A model generated the notes under the pieces. It was not told the DNA's origin. It made no database searches and was given only the letters and a program-made list of their open reading frames with translations. 14,095 nt of DNA. It comes from Pseudomonadota bacterium. Its GTDB lineage: Bacteria > Bdellovibrionota > Oligoflexia > Oligoflexales > Oligoflexaceae. This document shows positions 1 to 6,717 of this stretch, one piece after another (within the stretch, counting starts at the first letter, position 1; each line of letters opens with the position of its first letter). The position numbers and the translations under genes are program-made. The stretch covers positions 1-14,095 of the forward strand of contig JAKQGS010000087.1 of the NCBI GenBank assembly GCA_029556045.1, written 5' to 3'.

Positions 1-1250
1 CAACGGGCCGACGCTTTCTCCCCTGCTCCGGTGGCCTTGAGGGCCACAATGAGGTCCTTCATACTATCCGGTATCTGCAGCGGCTTTTGATTGCTGGACA
101 GGCTGTCATAATTCGTACGGGCCTTTTCGTTGGTGGGATCCAGCCGTAAGGCGATACCAAAACATTTACGGGCCATGGCTTTTTGTCCGGCCCGCCAGTA
201 GCCGATGCCCATATTAAACGCCAGCTTGGAGCAGATGACCGCATCGTCCCCAATGGTATCGATCGCCACCTGATAAAGCCGCATGCCGGCGTCGAAATTG
301 CCACGTTTCATGTTGAGTACGGCGGCACTGTTAAACACCGATGCCATCTCCAGGGGGCCTGAAAGTTGTTTCATGAACACCAATGCGGCATTGATGTCTT
401 CCTCCAGCAGCAGGGTCCGCCCCATCCCCGCCACCGCCCCGGCGTTTTTGGGATCCTGCCGCAGCACATCCTCATAGTTGGATTTGGCGCGGGCATAGTA
501 GCCCGTCTGCAGATAGGCATCTGCCAGGTTCAATAGCCGATCGATATTCAGGGGACTAAATACCTTGGCTTTGCCAAGCGTGATGGTGGCATCCTCATAC
601 CGGCCGGACTTCATCTGAATACGGCCCAGAAGATTCAAGGCCCGCACATCCGGATCGGCTTCATTGGTGATGCCATCCAGCACCATGGCAGCCTTGGCCA
701 GATCACCCTCGTGGAATAAGTTTTCCGCGTATTCAATGCCGATGCGGGTCTGATCGGGATTTTTAATGTAAAGATCCTCCAGCACCAATCCCGCCGTGGC
801 CCAATCCCCACAGGCGCGGGCCTCGGCAGCCTCCTTCAGCTTTTGCCGGATCTCCTCCGGATATCCTTCCACCTTGACGATGGATTTCAGGCGCTCCCGG
901 ATCATATTGCGGGAGATCTCCCCCACCAGCAGTTGCAGCACATAATATTCGCGGGCGATGCTATCCAACCCGTTGATGGTTTCCATCGAGAGGAGCAGGA
1001 TGGGGCGAACGGCGATGCGCAGGGGATCGCGGGTGGTTTCCAGCACCTCCTGGGCTTTGGTGGCCCCAATCCCCCAGTCCAGTATCAGCAGGGATTCAGG
1101 GTTTGATTTCATCTCTTCGATGCAGCGCTCCGCCACCGTGGTGACGATGATGTCCTCAATCCCCAAGGCCCGCAATTCCTGCTTTACCGAATCCTGCAGA
1201 TCAGGACGGGGGATGCAGATAATGGCGCTCTCCAAGGTCTTTTTTTCCAC
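1..1250 (-). CDS. Receiver-like domain plus TPR protein (3' end outside the window)
   Basis: Open frame from GTG at 1250 to the left edge, 416 codons with no stop. AGGAG lies 8 nt before the GTG, which decides the start. Residues about 8-125 look like a response-regulator receiver fold: a hydrophobic strand LLILDWG places Asp58 at the usual phosphoacceptor position. The acidic pair expected after the first strand is replaced by CIPRPD, and the usual Lys-Pro is not visible, so phosphorylation is doubtful. From about residue 130 the protein is helical with TPR-type repeats. The clearest are at about 204-235, 236-269, 304-336 and 341-374, each ending in a D/S-P-x-N type turn. There is no signal peptide or membrane segment, so it is probably a cytoplasmic scaffold or signalling adaptor. 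It is divergent from the secreted protein at 1497. The TPR assignment is firm; the receiver origin is an inference. Confidence 0.8.
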   Translation of the reverse strand, partial: MEKKTLESAIICIPRPDLQDSVKQELRALGIEDIIVTTVAERCIEEMKSNPESLLILDWGIGATKAQEVLETTRDPLRIAVRPILLLSMETINGLDSIAREYYVLQLLVGEISRNMIRERLKSIVKVEGYPEEIRQKLKEAAEARACGDWATAGLVLEDLYIKNPDQTRIGIEYAENLFHEGDLAKAAMVLDGITNEADPDVRALNLLGRIQMKSGRYEDATITLGKAKVFSPLNIDRLLNLADAYLQTGYYARAKSNYEDVLRQDPKNAGAVAGMGRTLLLEEDINAALVFMKQLSGPLEMASVFNSAAVLNMKRGNFDAGMRLYQVAIDTIGDDAVICSKLAFNMGIGYWRAGQKAMARKCFGIALRLDPTNEKARTNYDSLSSNQKPLQIPDSMKDLIVALKATGAGEKASAR

Positions 1251-1282
1251 CTTATGCACTCCTATGGGATGGGAATTGAATT

Positions 1283-1312
1283 ATTATAGGCAATCTTTAC
1301 GGAAGTTTGCAA
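1283..1312 (-). promoter_or_regulatory. Predicted sigma70 promoter for the receiver/TPR gene
   Basis: On the minus strand a perfect TATAAT (1288-1283) is preceded by TTGCAA (1312-1307) with an 18-nt spacer. The -10 box ends 32 nt upstream of the GTG start at 1250. This is a pattern match only. Confidence 0.5.
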
Positions 1313-1357
1313 GGTCACATAACAAGGACAACGAAAGCCATCATTGCCCATCATCCC

Positions 1358-1385
1358 GAAACTCAATTCCGAGATTGGGTGTTTC
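1358..1385. repeat. Interrupted inverted repeat in the divergent intergenic region
   Basis: GAAAC (1358-1362) pairs with GTTTC (1381-1385), and inside it CAAT (1364-1367) pairs with ATTG (1374-1377). The loop is TCCGAG and there is a small asymmetry on the right arm. It lies between the divergent promoters of the receiver/TPR gene and the secreted orphan, so it could be a regulator site. No U-tract follows, so it is not a terminator. Confidence 0.3.
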
Positions 1386-1416
1386 CGGACAGGAATAACC
1401 GCGGCGGTTTTGCTGG

Positions 1417-1445
1417 TTGTACCCCCTCCTGTTGTTGTGTAGGAT
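1417..1445 (+). promoter_or_regulatory. Weak promoter candidate for the secreted orphan gene
   Basis: TTGTAC (1417-1422), a 17-nt spacer and TAGGAT (1440-1445) lie about 50 nt before the ATG at 1497. The -35 matches the consensus at 3 of 6 bases and the -10 at 4 of 6. Only the spacing and position are good. Confidence 0.25.
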
Positions 1446-1496
1446 CGCCAAAGATTCACTGCGAAGACATGATCGATCAATCTATGAGGAGTTACT

Positions 1497-2552
1497 ATGG
1501 CCGCCCTGCGATCCCTCGTCACTCGTGCCACTCTTACGCTGATCCTTTTTGCATTACCATCCGTCGCCGCAGAAACATCGCCACAAATTCCGGAATCCGC
1601 CGTCGAAGTGCCCTCGTGGGATCGGGTCACCGCCGCCTTCCAAAAACTGGTGGACCTGGTTTACGAATTACCTGGGTCACCCCGTGTCGTTCAAGCTGAA
1701 CTGGCCTATAACACCATCGAACAGTACCTGGTGAAAGCTCCGTCATACGTACCCGATGCGGAGTTATCCGCCCGCCTCAGTCGTTTCTTTGACATGTACC
1801 TAGCGGAGCGTGGTTTTATCTATGGCGGCAGCCGCATGAAAGACACCATATTGGAACCAACCTACGCTCGCCTCACCCGCAGCCCTCTGATCGATCAGGA
1901 TGCCGCCTACCGCGACATGATCAAAGCCCAGGGGGAATTCATCCTCAGCCGTCTTCTGATATTTAATCTTCCCCACGACACCGTGGAAAAACTCTTTGGG
2001 GGAGACGGACTTTACGGCCAGGGGGTCGAGCAGGATATCCTGACCGCGGCCCGCGAAATGAGCTGCGGGACTCGTGAAAAAATTTCCATGCAGCGGGGAC
2101 TGGGCGCATTGCGTCGCAGCCTGCTCAGCCCGGAGCTTGATACGACGGCCCGGGTGGATATGACCATCCAGCTGGTGCACCGTTTTCTGGACGATTGGTA
2201 TCGGGCCATGTACGGCATGGAGCTGGGGAATGTGGCGAAAGACTCCGGCCTGGAGATTTATGGGGGATTCTCCCTACCCAATCAATACTACCGGGTGACT
2301 GGCCCTAAATTGCCGCTTCCGGCCGAATGTCAGGGGTCTACCTACTGGCCCATTCACTATTCTCGCGCTTTTATAACCCAGGTCATCAAACCCATTTACC
2401 AAGTTTTGATGAACGGCCCCCAGACGGAAGCCTCCACAAAACTTGTGAACAAGCTGCCGCAGGTGATTCACACTGCGGGGAAATATCAATACTTTGACAG
2501 TAGTTCCACTGATTACCGGGTCGGATACTATTTTGAGGCCATCGACCGCTGA
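1497..2552 (+). CDS. Secreted protein of unknown function, 351 aa
   Basis: The ATG at 1497 has AGGAG 5 nt upstream. The N-terminus is a Sec signal peptide: two Arg, a hydrophobic core around residues 10-20 (LTLILFALP), and a likely cleavage after SVAA near residue 25. The mature protein should therefore be periplasmic or exported. It is mostly helical, with many aromatic residues and only two cysteines, in SCGT and AECQG. There are no further membrane segments, no lipobox and no catalytic motif that I recognise. The second half is rich in Tyr (DWYRAMYG, NQYYRV, KYQYF, GYYFEA). It is transcribed away from the TPR gene and followed 57 nt later by the PEBP-family gene, with a hairpin directly after its stop codon. 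I do not recognise the family and assign no function. The signal peptide, RBS and uninterrupted length make it a real gene. Confidence 0.8.
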   Translation: MAALRSLVTRATLTLILFALPSVAAETSPQIPESAVEVPSWDRVTAAFQKLVDLVYELPGSPRVVQAELAYNTIEQYLVKAPSYVPDAELSARLSRFFDMYLAERGFIYGGSRMKDTILEPTYARLTRSPLIDQDAAYRDMIKAQGEFILSRLLIFNLPHDTVEKLFGGDGLYGQGVEQDILTAAREMSCGTREKISMQRGLGALRRSLLSPELDTTARVDMTIQLVHRFLDDWYRAMYGMELGNVAKDSGLEIYGGFSLPNQYYRVTGPKLPLPAECQGSTYWPIHYSRAFITQVIKPIYQVLMNGPQTEASTKLVNKLPQVIHTAGKYQYFDSSSTDYRVGYYFEAIDR

Positions 2553-2570
2553 GGGGAGAATGCACTCCCC
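2553..2570 (+). terminator. Hairpin at the stop codon, possible weak terminator or attenuator
   Basis: GGGGAG (2553-2558), loop AATGCA, CTCCCC (2565-2570) form a perfect 6-bp GC-rich stem. It extends to 7 bp with A2552-T2571 and begins directly after the TGA stop. No U-tract follows, so Rho-independent termination is uncertain. It may instead stabilise the upstream mRNA or lower expression of the next gene. Confidence 0.4.
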
Positions 2571-2585
2571 TGTCGCATTCAAAGG

Positions 2586-2602
2586 CCTCCCCTGAAGGAG
2601 GG
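2586..2602 (+). promoter_or_regulatory. Ribosome binding site inside a potential sequestering hairpin
   Basis: The Shine-Dalgarno AAGGAGGG (2595-2602) of the PEBP gene is 7 nt before its ATG. CCTCC (2586-2590) can pair exactly with GGAGG (2597-2601) across a 6-nt loop, which would mask the SD. The pairing is visible in the sequence; any regulatory use is inferred. Confidence 0.4.
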
Positions 2603-2609
2603 AACATCC

Positions 2610-3089
2610 ATGTCCAGTTTGATTCTTTCGTCCCCCGCGTTTTCCGATCACGGCCCCATGCCGGCTCGCTACACCTGTGAGGGGGAAAATCTTTCCCCGC
2701 CCCTGCAGTGGCAGGGGGCACCATCTGACACTCAAAGTTTTGTGCTGATCATCGACGATCCGGACGCTCCAGATCCCGCCGCTCCCAAAATGACTTACGT
2801 GCACTGGGTCCTCTATGATCTGCCCCCCACCACCCACGGCCTGGAGGAGGGGACAGCGAGCCTGCCTGCGGGGACGGGGGTTGGCATCAACGATTGGCAC
2901 AGAGCTGATTACGGTGGCCCCTGCCCACCGATTGGACGGCATCGCTACCGCCACAAACTTTACGCGTTGGATCAGAAGCTTGGTCCCTTGGGTCAAGCCA
3001 CCAAAGCCGTGGTGGAAAGAGCCATGGCGGGGCATATCCTGGCGGAAACGGTGCTGACTGGCACGTATCAGAAGCAGCAGCGGCGCTGA
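2610..3089 (+). CDS. PEBP family protein, YbhB/YbcL (Raf kinase inhibitor-like)
   Basis: The 159-aa protein has the usual size of bacterial YbhB/YbcL proteins. The first PEBP signature is DPDAPD (residues 50-55), followed by the conserved His-Trp at 65-66. The second is GINDWHRADYGGPCPP (92-107) followed by GRHRY (109-113). These residues line the anion-binding pocket in this fold. There is no signal peptide, so it should be cytoplasmic. Bacterial members have no settled biochemical role; phosphate or phospholipid-headgroup binding is the family property. The strong SD and ATG fix the start. It follows the secreted orphan by 57 nt, so co-transcription is possible, although a hairpin lies between them. 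It converges on hepT with only 22 nt between the stop codons. Confidence 0.93.
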   Translation: MSSLILSSPAFSDHGPMPARYTCEGENLSPPLQWQGAPSDTQSFVLIIDDPDAPDPAAPKMTYVHWVLYDLPPTTHGLEEGTASLPAGTGVGINDWHRADYGGPCPPIGRHRYRHKLYALDQKLGPLGQATKAVVERAMAGHILAETVLTGTYQKQQRR

Positions 3090-3111
3090 TGCCTTTGCCT
3101 ATTTCTAGATC

Positions 3112-3510
3112 TTAGCCAAGTGATTTCTGCCGTGTTTTAATGGCTTGAATGGCACGCGCAAATTCCGGGACATAGCGGTTAACGATATCCCGGTAGATTG
3201 ATTCGGCTAGTTCTTCGTTGTATGTGTGGGTGGTCAAATTGCGGCTATCCAAAAGTTTGATCCATACCGCCTCGTCCTGAATGATCCCCATTTTATAGGC
3301 TTGCTTAAAGGCTGATTTGGGAGAAGGAGCCGACAAACCCTCCTCTTCGGCGACGACTTTAAACACTTTCCAAATCAACTCAAAGGTAAATTCAAACGCT
3401 TGGATAATGCCAGCACGCTCCAGCTTGGAGGGTTTTTCTGTTTTTGAGAAAATTTGTAATTCAGAAAAAGCCTTGTCCAGGTTTTCGAGAGCATTACTTT
3501 TTCTTTTCAT
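3112..3510 (-). CDS. hepT: HepT-type toxin (HEPN RNase; HI0074-like family)
   Basis: This 132-aa helical protein of the HI0074 family is formerly annotated 'nucleotidyltransferase substrate-binding protein'. The HEPN signature R-x4-H-x-Y is present as RNLTTHTY (Arg90, His95, Tyr97 counted from the ATG at 3510). In characterised MntA/HepT pairs, HepT is an RNase toxin and the Tyr of this motif is adenylylated by MntA. I chose the ATG at 3510 because GAGGGAG lies 9 nt upstream; a TTG at 3519 is in frame but too close to that SD. The gene overlaps the end of mntA by 17 nt, indicating translational coupling with antitoxin first and toxin second. All motif residues are intact, so the toxin is probably active. 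The coding sequence is more A+T-rich than thiI next to it, consistent with acquisition by transfer. Confidence 0.9.
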   Translation of the reverse strand: MKRKSNALENLDKAFSELQIFSKTEKPSKLERAGIIQAFEFTFELIWKVFKVVAEEEGLSAPSPKSAFKQAYKMGIIQDEAVWIKLLDSRNLTTHTYNEELAESIYRDIVNRYVPEFARAIQAIKTRQKSLG

Positions 3511-3817
3511 ATATGACAACTCCCTCAGTCATGATTGATTTTTTCAGATCTTCTGATGCAGAAGTTACGTCGACGAGATCCATTTCCAGGAGCGTCTTAA
3601 GTTCATCCTCAGCATCCAGGACGAACCTGGACCAATTGGGATGGTCGTTTCGTGCGAGATAGAATCCTATATCAACGTCCGATCGTTGGCTGTGGTCGCC
3701 ACGGGCACGGGACCCAAAGATCACAATTTTATCAGGATCAATATACCTCTTCGCCATGTTGATGAGCTGGTGTAAGAACGGTAATTCTTGCAATATTTCA
3801 GACTTTGCTCGTGTCAT
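3494..3817 (-). CDS. mntA: MntA-type minimal nucleotidyltransferase antitoxin
   Basis: The 107-aa protein has the minimal nucleotidyltransferase signature G-S-x10-D-x-D: GSRARGDHSQRSDVD, with Gly35, Ser36, Asp47 and Asp49. A likely third metal-binding Asp lies in LEMDLVDV further on. In the family this fold transfers AMP from ATP to the tyrosine of HepT and so neutralises it. The gene precedes hepT and overlaps it by 17 nt, the usual arrangement for the pair. The start ATG at 3817 has a weak GAGG 4 nt upstream. The product is cytoplasmic and would form a complex with HepT. Nothing suggests truncation; the length is normal for the family. Confidence 0.92.
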   Translation of the reverse strand: MTRAKSEILQELPFLHQLINMAKRYIDPDKIVIFGSRARGDHSQRSDVDIGFYLARNDHPNWSRFVLDAEDELKTLLEMDLVDVTSASEDLKKSIMTEGVVIYEKKK

Positions 3818-3844
3818 ATCGCCTCATCATCCCGTTGTCGTTCT

Positions 3845-3872
3845 ATTATATCCTACCCTATTTGTGACAACC
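3845..3872 (-). promoter_or_regulatory. Predicted promoter of mntA-hepT
   Basis: A perfect minus-strand TATAAT (3850-3845) lies 27 nt before the mntA ATG. The -35 is unclear. GGTTGT gives a 16-nt spacer, while the better-matching TTGTCA (3870-3865) leaves only 14 nt. The region is A+T-rich. The -10 alone supports this call. Confidence 0.45.
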
Positions 3873-3970
3873 CGATCAAAAAATGGAATTCCCAGACAAA
3901 TATGCCGGTAAAAGTCTTGAGTGGGGAAAGTTATGAGCCTGGTTGAGCGAACGACATCATGCTTCGAGTC

Positions 3971-5428
3971 TTACTGTTGCGTGCCCGCCAACGCCATCAG
4001 AGCGCGGGTGCCGCCCTTGAAGGTATAGGCCTGATACCCAGCTCCCTGCATTTTTTCCGCCAGTACGGCGGTTTGAAGGCCGTAGGAGCAGTAGAAAACG
4101 TAAATGCCATCTTTCGGCAGCTCGCCCCATTGCGTCAGCAGCGTGTCGAGATCACGATTCTCCGCTCCGGGGTAATGCCACGCCTGGTATTGGGATTCCG
4201 GGCGACAGTCCACGATTCGTGCGTTCGTGGGAATATGATCGATAAAGAGATAACGGGTGAGCAGATCATCCTGCTCCAGACGCCGCAGATCGATCACTTG
4301 CCGTGTTTCCACCGCCTGTTCAATCAGTTCAGCCGGGACTTTCGCGTCCTCATGCCGGGCGATCTCGGGCCGGGCTTTGGTCACGGGATGACTGGGATTG
4401 ATGGCGCAGTATTCCTGAATGTGCTCACATAGAACAAAGGTGCCGATCTCGCGGCTTTTGGCGATGATTTCCTCCTTGTCAAACCCCACCAGGGGGCGCA
4501 GCACCATGACTTCCGATGCGTCATTGATGGCGGCCAGATTCGCCAGGGTTTGGGAGGAGACCTGCCCCACGGCTTCGCCGGTAATGATGGCGTGGGTATC
4601 CTCCAGCTTTTGGGTGACCAGCCGACTGGCGGCTCGATACATCATGCGCTTGAGGATCAATTGATTATACTGTGGACGGGTATTGGCCTTAATCGCGTTC
4701 ACCACCGGAGCAAAGTCCAACACATGCATCATGGGGTGAGTGCCGTGAGCCCAACCGTCCACGAGACCTTTGGCGACGGTGAGAACGCTGCGTTCATAAG
4801 CGCCACCGGCCAGATTGCAAAAGGCAAAATCCAGGGCAATACCCCGTTTCATCAGATGCCAGGCCGCCACCGCCGAGTCAAAACCGCCGGAGATCAGGCA
4901 GAGGGCCCGACCTTCCACACCCAGGGGCATGCCACCGGGGCCTTTGATGCGGGACGTGTAGAAGTAGGCACCATCACTGCGCACCTCCACCTCAACCTTC
5001 ACCTCAGGATGCTTCAGGTTCACGCCGTTCGCATAGGGGTAAAGGGCGCCACCCAGCGCCAGTTCGATATCTTTGGAAGTGAAGTCCTTCAGCTGCTTGG
5101 CCCGCTTGGCCCGCACGCAAAAGGTTTTTCCCGCCACGGCGTCTTTGTACAATGGTACCGCCGCCTCCACCATGGCCGCTAGGGTGGGTTCCACCCGCTT
5201 TTCCACCACCGATATGGACCCGACTCCGAACACCCGCGCCAATGGCACCAGCCCCTCCGGACTGGACAGTTCGATAAAGATGCGACTCCATCTTTCGCGA
5301 AATTCGCCGGTGACCCCGTGGGCCGCCAGCGCAGATTTGATGTTGCGCTGCAGTCGACGCACAAAGCGGGCTTTGATGCGGGGGGTTTTTAAGTTGACTT
5401 CGGGGGCGATCCGCACGAGGACCTGCAT
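3971..5428 (-). CDS. thiI: tRNA 4-thiouridine synthase ThiI with rhodanese domain
   Basis: ThiI adenylates U8 of tRNA and replaces its oxygen with sulfur carried as a persulfide on the rhodanese domain; in enterobacteria it also feeds thiazole synthesis. The 485-residue product matches the length of the E. coli protein. Order: N-terminal ferredoxin-like region and THUMP domain (to about residue 155), PP-loop SGGFDS at about 180-185, the conserved EYC motif with Cys341 (equivalent to E. coli Cys344), and a rhodanese domain (about 390-485) with the persulfide-bearing Cys447 in FYCSYG (E. coli Cys456). I chose the ATG at 5428, preceded by AAAAGG 8 nt upstream, because MQVLVRIAPEVNLK aligns with the family N-terminus. 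A GTG at 5470 is in frame but has no SD and adds 14 unaligned residues. The gene is divergent from the lipoprotein at 5653. Confidence 0.96.
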   Translation of the reverse strand: MQVLVRIAPEVNLKTPRIKARFVRRLQRNIKSALAAHGVTGEFRERWSRIFIELSSPEGLVPLARVFGVGSISVVEKRVEPTLAAMVEAAVPLYKDAVAGKTFCVRAKRAKQLKDFTSKDIELALGGALYPYANGVNLKHPEVKVEVEVRSDGAYFYTSRIKGPGGMPLGVEGRALCLISGGFDSAVAAWHLMKRGIALDFAFCNLAGGAYERSVLTVAKGLVDGWAHGTHPMMHVLDFAPVVNAIKANTRPQYNQLILKRMMYRAASRLVTQKLEDTHAIITGEAVGQVSSQTLANLAAINDASEVMVLRPLVGFDKEEIIAKSREIGTFVLCEHIQEYCAINPSHPVTKARPEIARHEDAKVPAELIEQAVETRQVIDLRRLEQDDLLTRYLFIDHIPTNARIVDCRPESQYQAWHYPGAENRDLDTLLTQWGELPKDGIYVFYCSYGLQTAVLAEKMQGAGYQAYTFKGGTRALMALAGTQQ

Positions 5429-5538
5429 CAGGGCAACCTTTTCACGGGGTTCACAAAGTTGAGGCTCCACCTTTTAAACCAGAATGTCCCGGAATCCCAC
5501 CGTTTTATGCGGCCTGCTATCCCGGGGCATTCATTGGG

Positions 5539-5554
5539 AAAGCCTGGAGGCTTT
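5539..5554. repeat. Short inverted repeat between thiI and the lipoprotein gene
   Basis: AAAGCCT (5539-5545), two bases, AGGCTTT (5548-5554) form a perfect 7-bp arm pair. It lies roughly midway in the 224-nt divergent region, about 110 nt before thiI and 100 nt before the lipoprotein gene. It may be an operator or a leader hairpin. I saw no convincing promoter or thiamine-riboswitch motif in this region. Confidence 0.3.
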
Positions 5555-5652
5555 GCACAATCCTCCCAGTCGTCCACAAACTTTTTGGTGGCCAACCACA
5601 GGGAAAAACCATTACTTTCTTGGAGTTATCCCTTCACACCGGGAGGTGACCC

Positions 5653-6084
5653 ATGTTGTATCGAATGATGACCCGCATTTTTTTGACGATGGCCTTGCTG
5701 ACAACCCTTGCCGCCTGCTCCCAACAGACCCCGGAAGAGCGCTCCAATCTGGCGCAAAAGTATCTCAGTTTTAAACTGGACCTCACCAAAGACCAAAAAG
5801 CCCTGATGAAAGACATCGCCGATGAAATGGTGACGGTGGCCCATGAAATCCGGCGCGAACGGGAGATCGCCCTGCAGGAGGTTCTGGGGGAGAAATTTGA
5901 CGAAGCCAAAGCGGTCACCCGCTACGATGAGCAGCTGGCCATGTTTCAGAAAGCCGGCAAAACCCTGATCCCCAAGATGGCAAAATTTTACAATGCCCTG
6001 GATGCGGAACAACGCAAAGATCTTCAAACCATGGTGAAAAAGTACACCGCCACCAAGGGCGGCTCTTCCCCCATCCCCAATTAA
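5653..6084 (+). CDS. Small lipoprotein of unknown function, CpxP/Spy-like in character
   Basis: The 143-aa protein begins at an ATG with GGAGG 6 nt upstream. The first 22 residues are a lipoprotein signal: charged start, hydrophobic core FLTMALLTT and lipobox L-A-A-C with Cys22 as the lipidated residue. Ser at +2 predicts transfer to the outer membrane under the E. coli rule. The mature part is entirely helical, highly charged and without further cysteines. Two segments, LTKDQKALMKDI and LDAEQRKDLQTM, resemble the LTxxQ-type motifs of periplasmic CpxP/Spy/metal-stress proteins. That similarity is a visual judgement, and homology is not established. It is followed after 17 nt by the DOMON-like gene on the same strand, so the two probably form one operon. 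Confidence 0.82.
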   Translation: MLYRMMTRIFLTMALLTTLAACSQQTPEERSNLAQKYLSFKLDLTKDQKALMKDIADEMVTVAHEIRREREIALQEVLGEKFDEAKAVTRYDEQLAMFQKAGKTLIPKMAKFYNALDAEQRKDLQTMVKKYTATKGGSSPIPN

Positions 6085-6101
6085 AAGATGAGGACTCCGG
6101 C

Positions 6102-6659
6102 GTGACCCATCGGCAAAATTATTATCTCGTGCCGTTTCCCGGCCAGGATCCCCGCTCTCTGACCATCACGGGGGAGGTGGAGCGGAAGGGCAGCCAACTC
6201 AGCGTGCATTATCATGTGTCAGGGGATCTTGATCAGGATGTGCAATGGCCCGAGGGGGTCTCCGGCGTCTTTCGCCGCGGCCTCTGGGAGCATACCTGCC
6301 TTGAGTTGTTTGTGGGAGCTGTCGGTGAACCATCGTATGGGGAGTGGAACTTTGCCCCCAGCGGTGAGTGGGCGGCCTTCCCATTCAAAGACTACCGCGT
6401 TGCGGGTGCAAGTTCCCTCCTCCCCCCGATGCCGCAGATCACCCGGCTCCATCGCACACCCGAGGCTCTGGATTTAAGCGTCACTCTCCCCTCGGACTGC
6501 CTCAGCGGTGTGATCAACCCGAATCAGGCCTGGGACATCGGCATCACCGCTGTGATCCGGCATCCGGATGCCTCAACGACCTATTGGGCACTACGCCATG
6601 CGGCGCAGAAGCCGGATTTTCACCAGCGGGAGAGTTTTGCCATCACCCTGGCTCCGTAA
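6102..6659 (+). CDS. DOMON-like domain protein, 185 aa
   Basis: Translation starts at a GTG with AGGA 7 nt upstream, 17 nt after the lipoprotein stop. The protein is beta-rich and has the conserved features I associate with the bacterial 'DOMON-like' family: LWEHTCLELFVG (residues 61-72), then EWNFAPSGEW (81-90), and near the C-terminus KPDFHQRESF. DOMON-type folds bind haem or sugars in other proteins, but the ligand of this stand-alone bacterial group is not established. There is no signal peptide and no lipobox, so it is predicted cytoplasmic, unlike its lipoprotein neighbour. The likely operon with the lipoprotein gene is the only functional hint. Confidence 0.8.
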   Translation: MTHRQNYYLVPFPGQDPRSLTITGEVERKGSQLSVHYHVSGDLDQDVQWPEGVSGVFRRGLWEHTCLELFVGAVGEPSYGEWNFAPSGEWAAFPFKDYRVAGASSLLPPMPQITRLHRTPEALDLSVTLPSDCLSGVINPNQAWDIGITAVIRHPDASTTYWALRHAAQKPDFHQRESFAITLAP

Positions 6660-6693
6660 TATCCTCCATATTGACCCCGTCAAATCCCCATGT

Positions 6694-6709
6694 TAGGTAT
6701 GCGAACCTA
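6694..6709. repeat. Small hairpin before the 127-bp element
   Basis: TAGGT (6694-6698), a 6-nt loop, and ACCTA (6705-6709) form a perfect 5-bp stem just outside the large inverted repeat. It has no U-tract. It could be an unrelated chance dyad or part of the leader of the 6869 gene. Confidence 0.2.
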
Positions 6710-6717
6710 GTATGGTT

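Noticed and set aside
1400..1412. AACCG-CGG-CGGTT hairpin followed by TTTT
   Set aside because: The stem is only 5 bp and no gene ends upstream on the plus strand, so a terminator makes no sense here.
2274..3035. 253-codon minus-strand frame
   Set aside because: It spans the end of one real gene, an intergenic hairpin and the PEBP gene on the opposite strand. It has no recognisable protein features.
4550..5182. 210-codon plus-strand frame within thiI
   Set aside because: It lies opposite the PP-loop and THUMP parts of a well-conserved gene and is His/Gly-rich, as typical of antisense shadows.
5471..5652. Possible thiamine (TPP) riboswitch upstream of thiI
   Set aside because: I looked for the conserved CUGAGA and ACCUGA segments on the minus strand and did not see them. 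Only a short inverted repeat is present.
6671..6698. TTGACC as a -35 box for the gene at 6869
   Set aside because: No acceptable -10 hexamer lies at 16-18 nt, and the 127-bp element would separate it from the gene.
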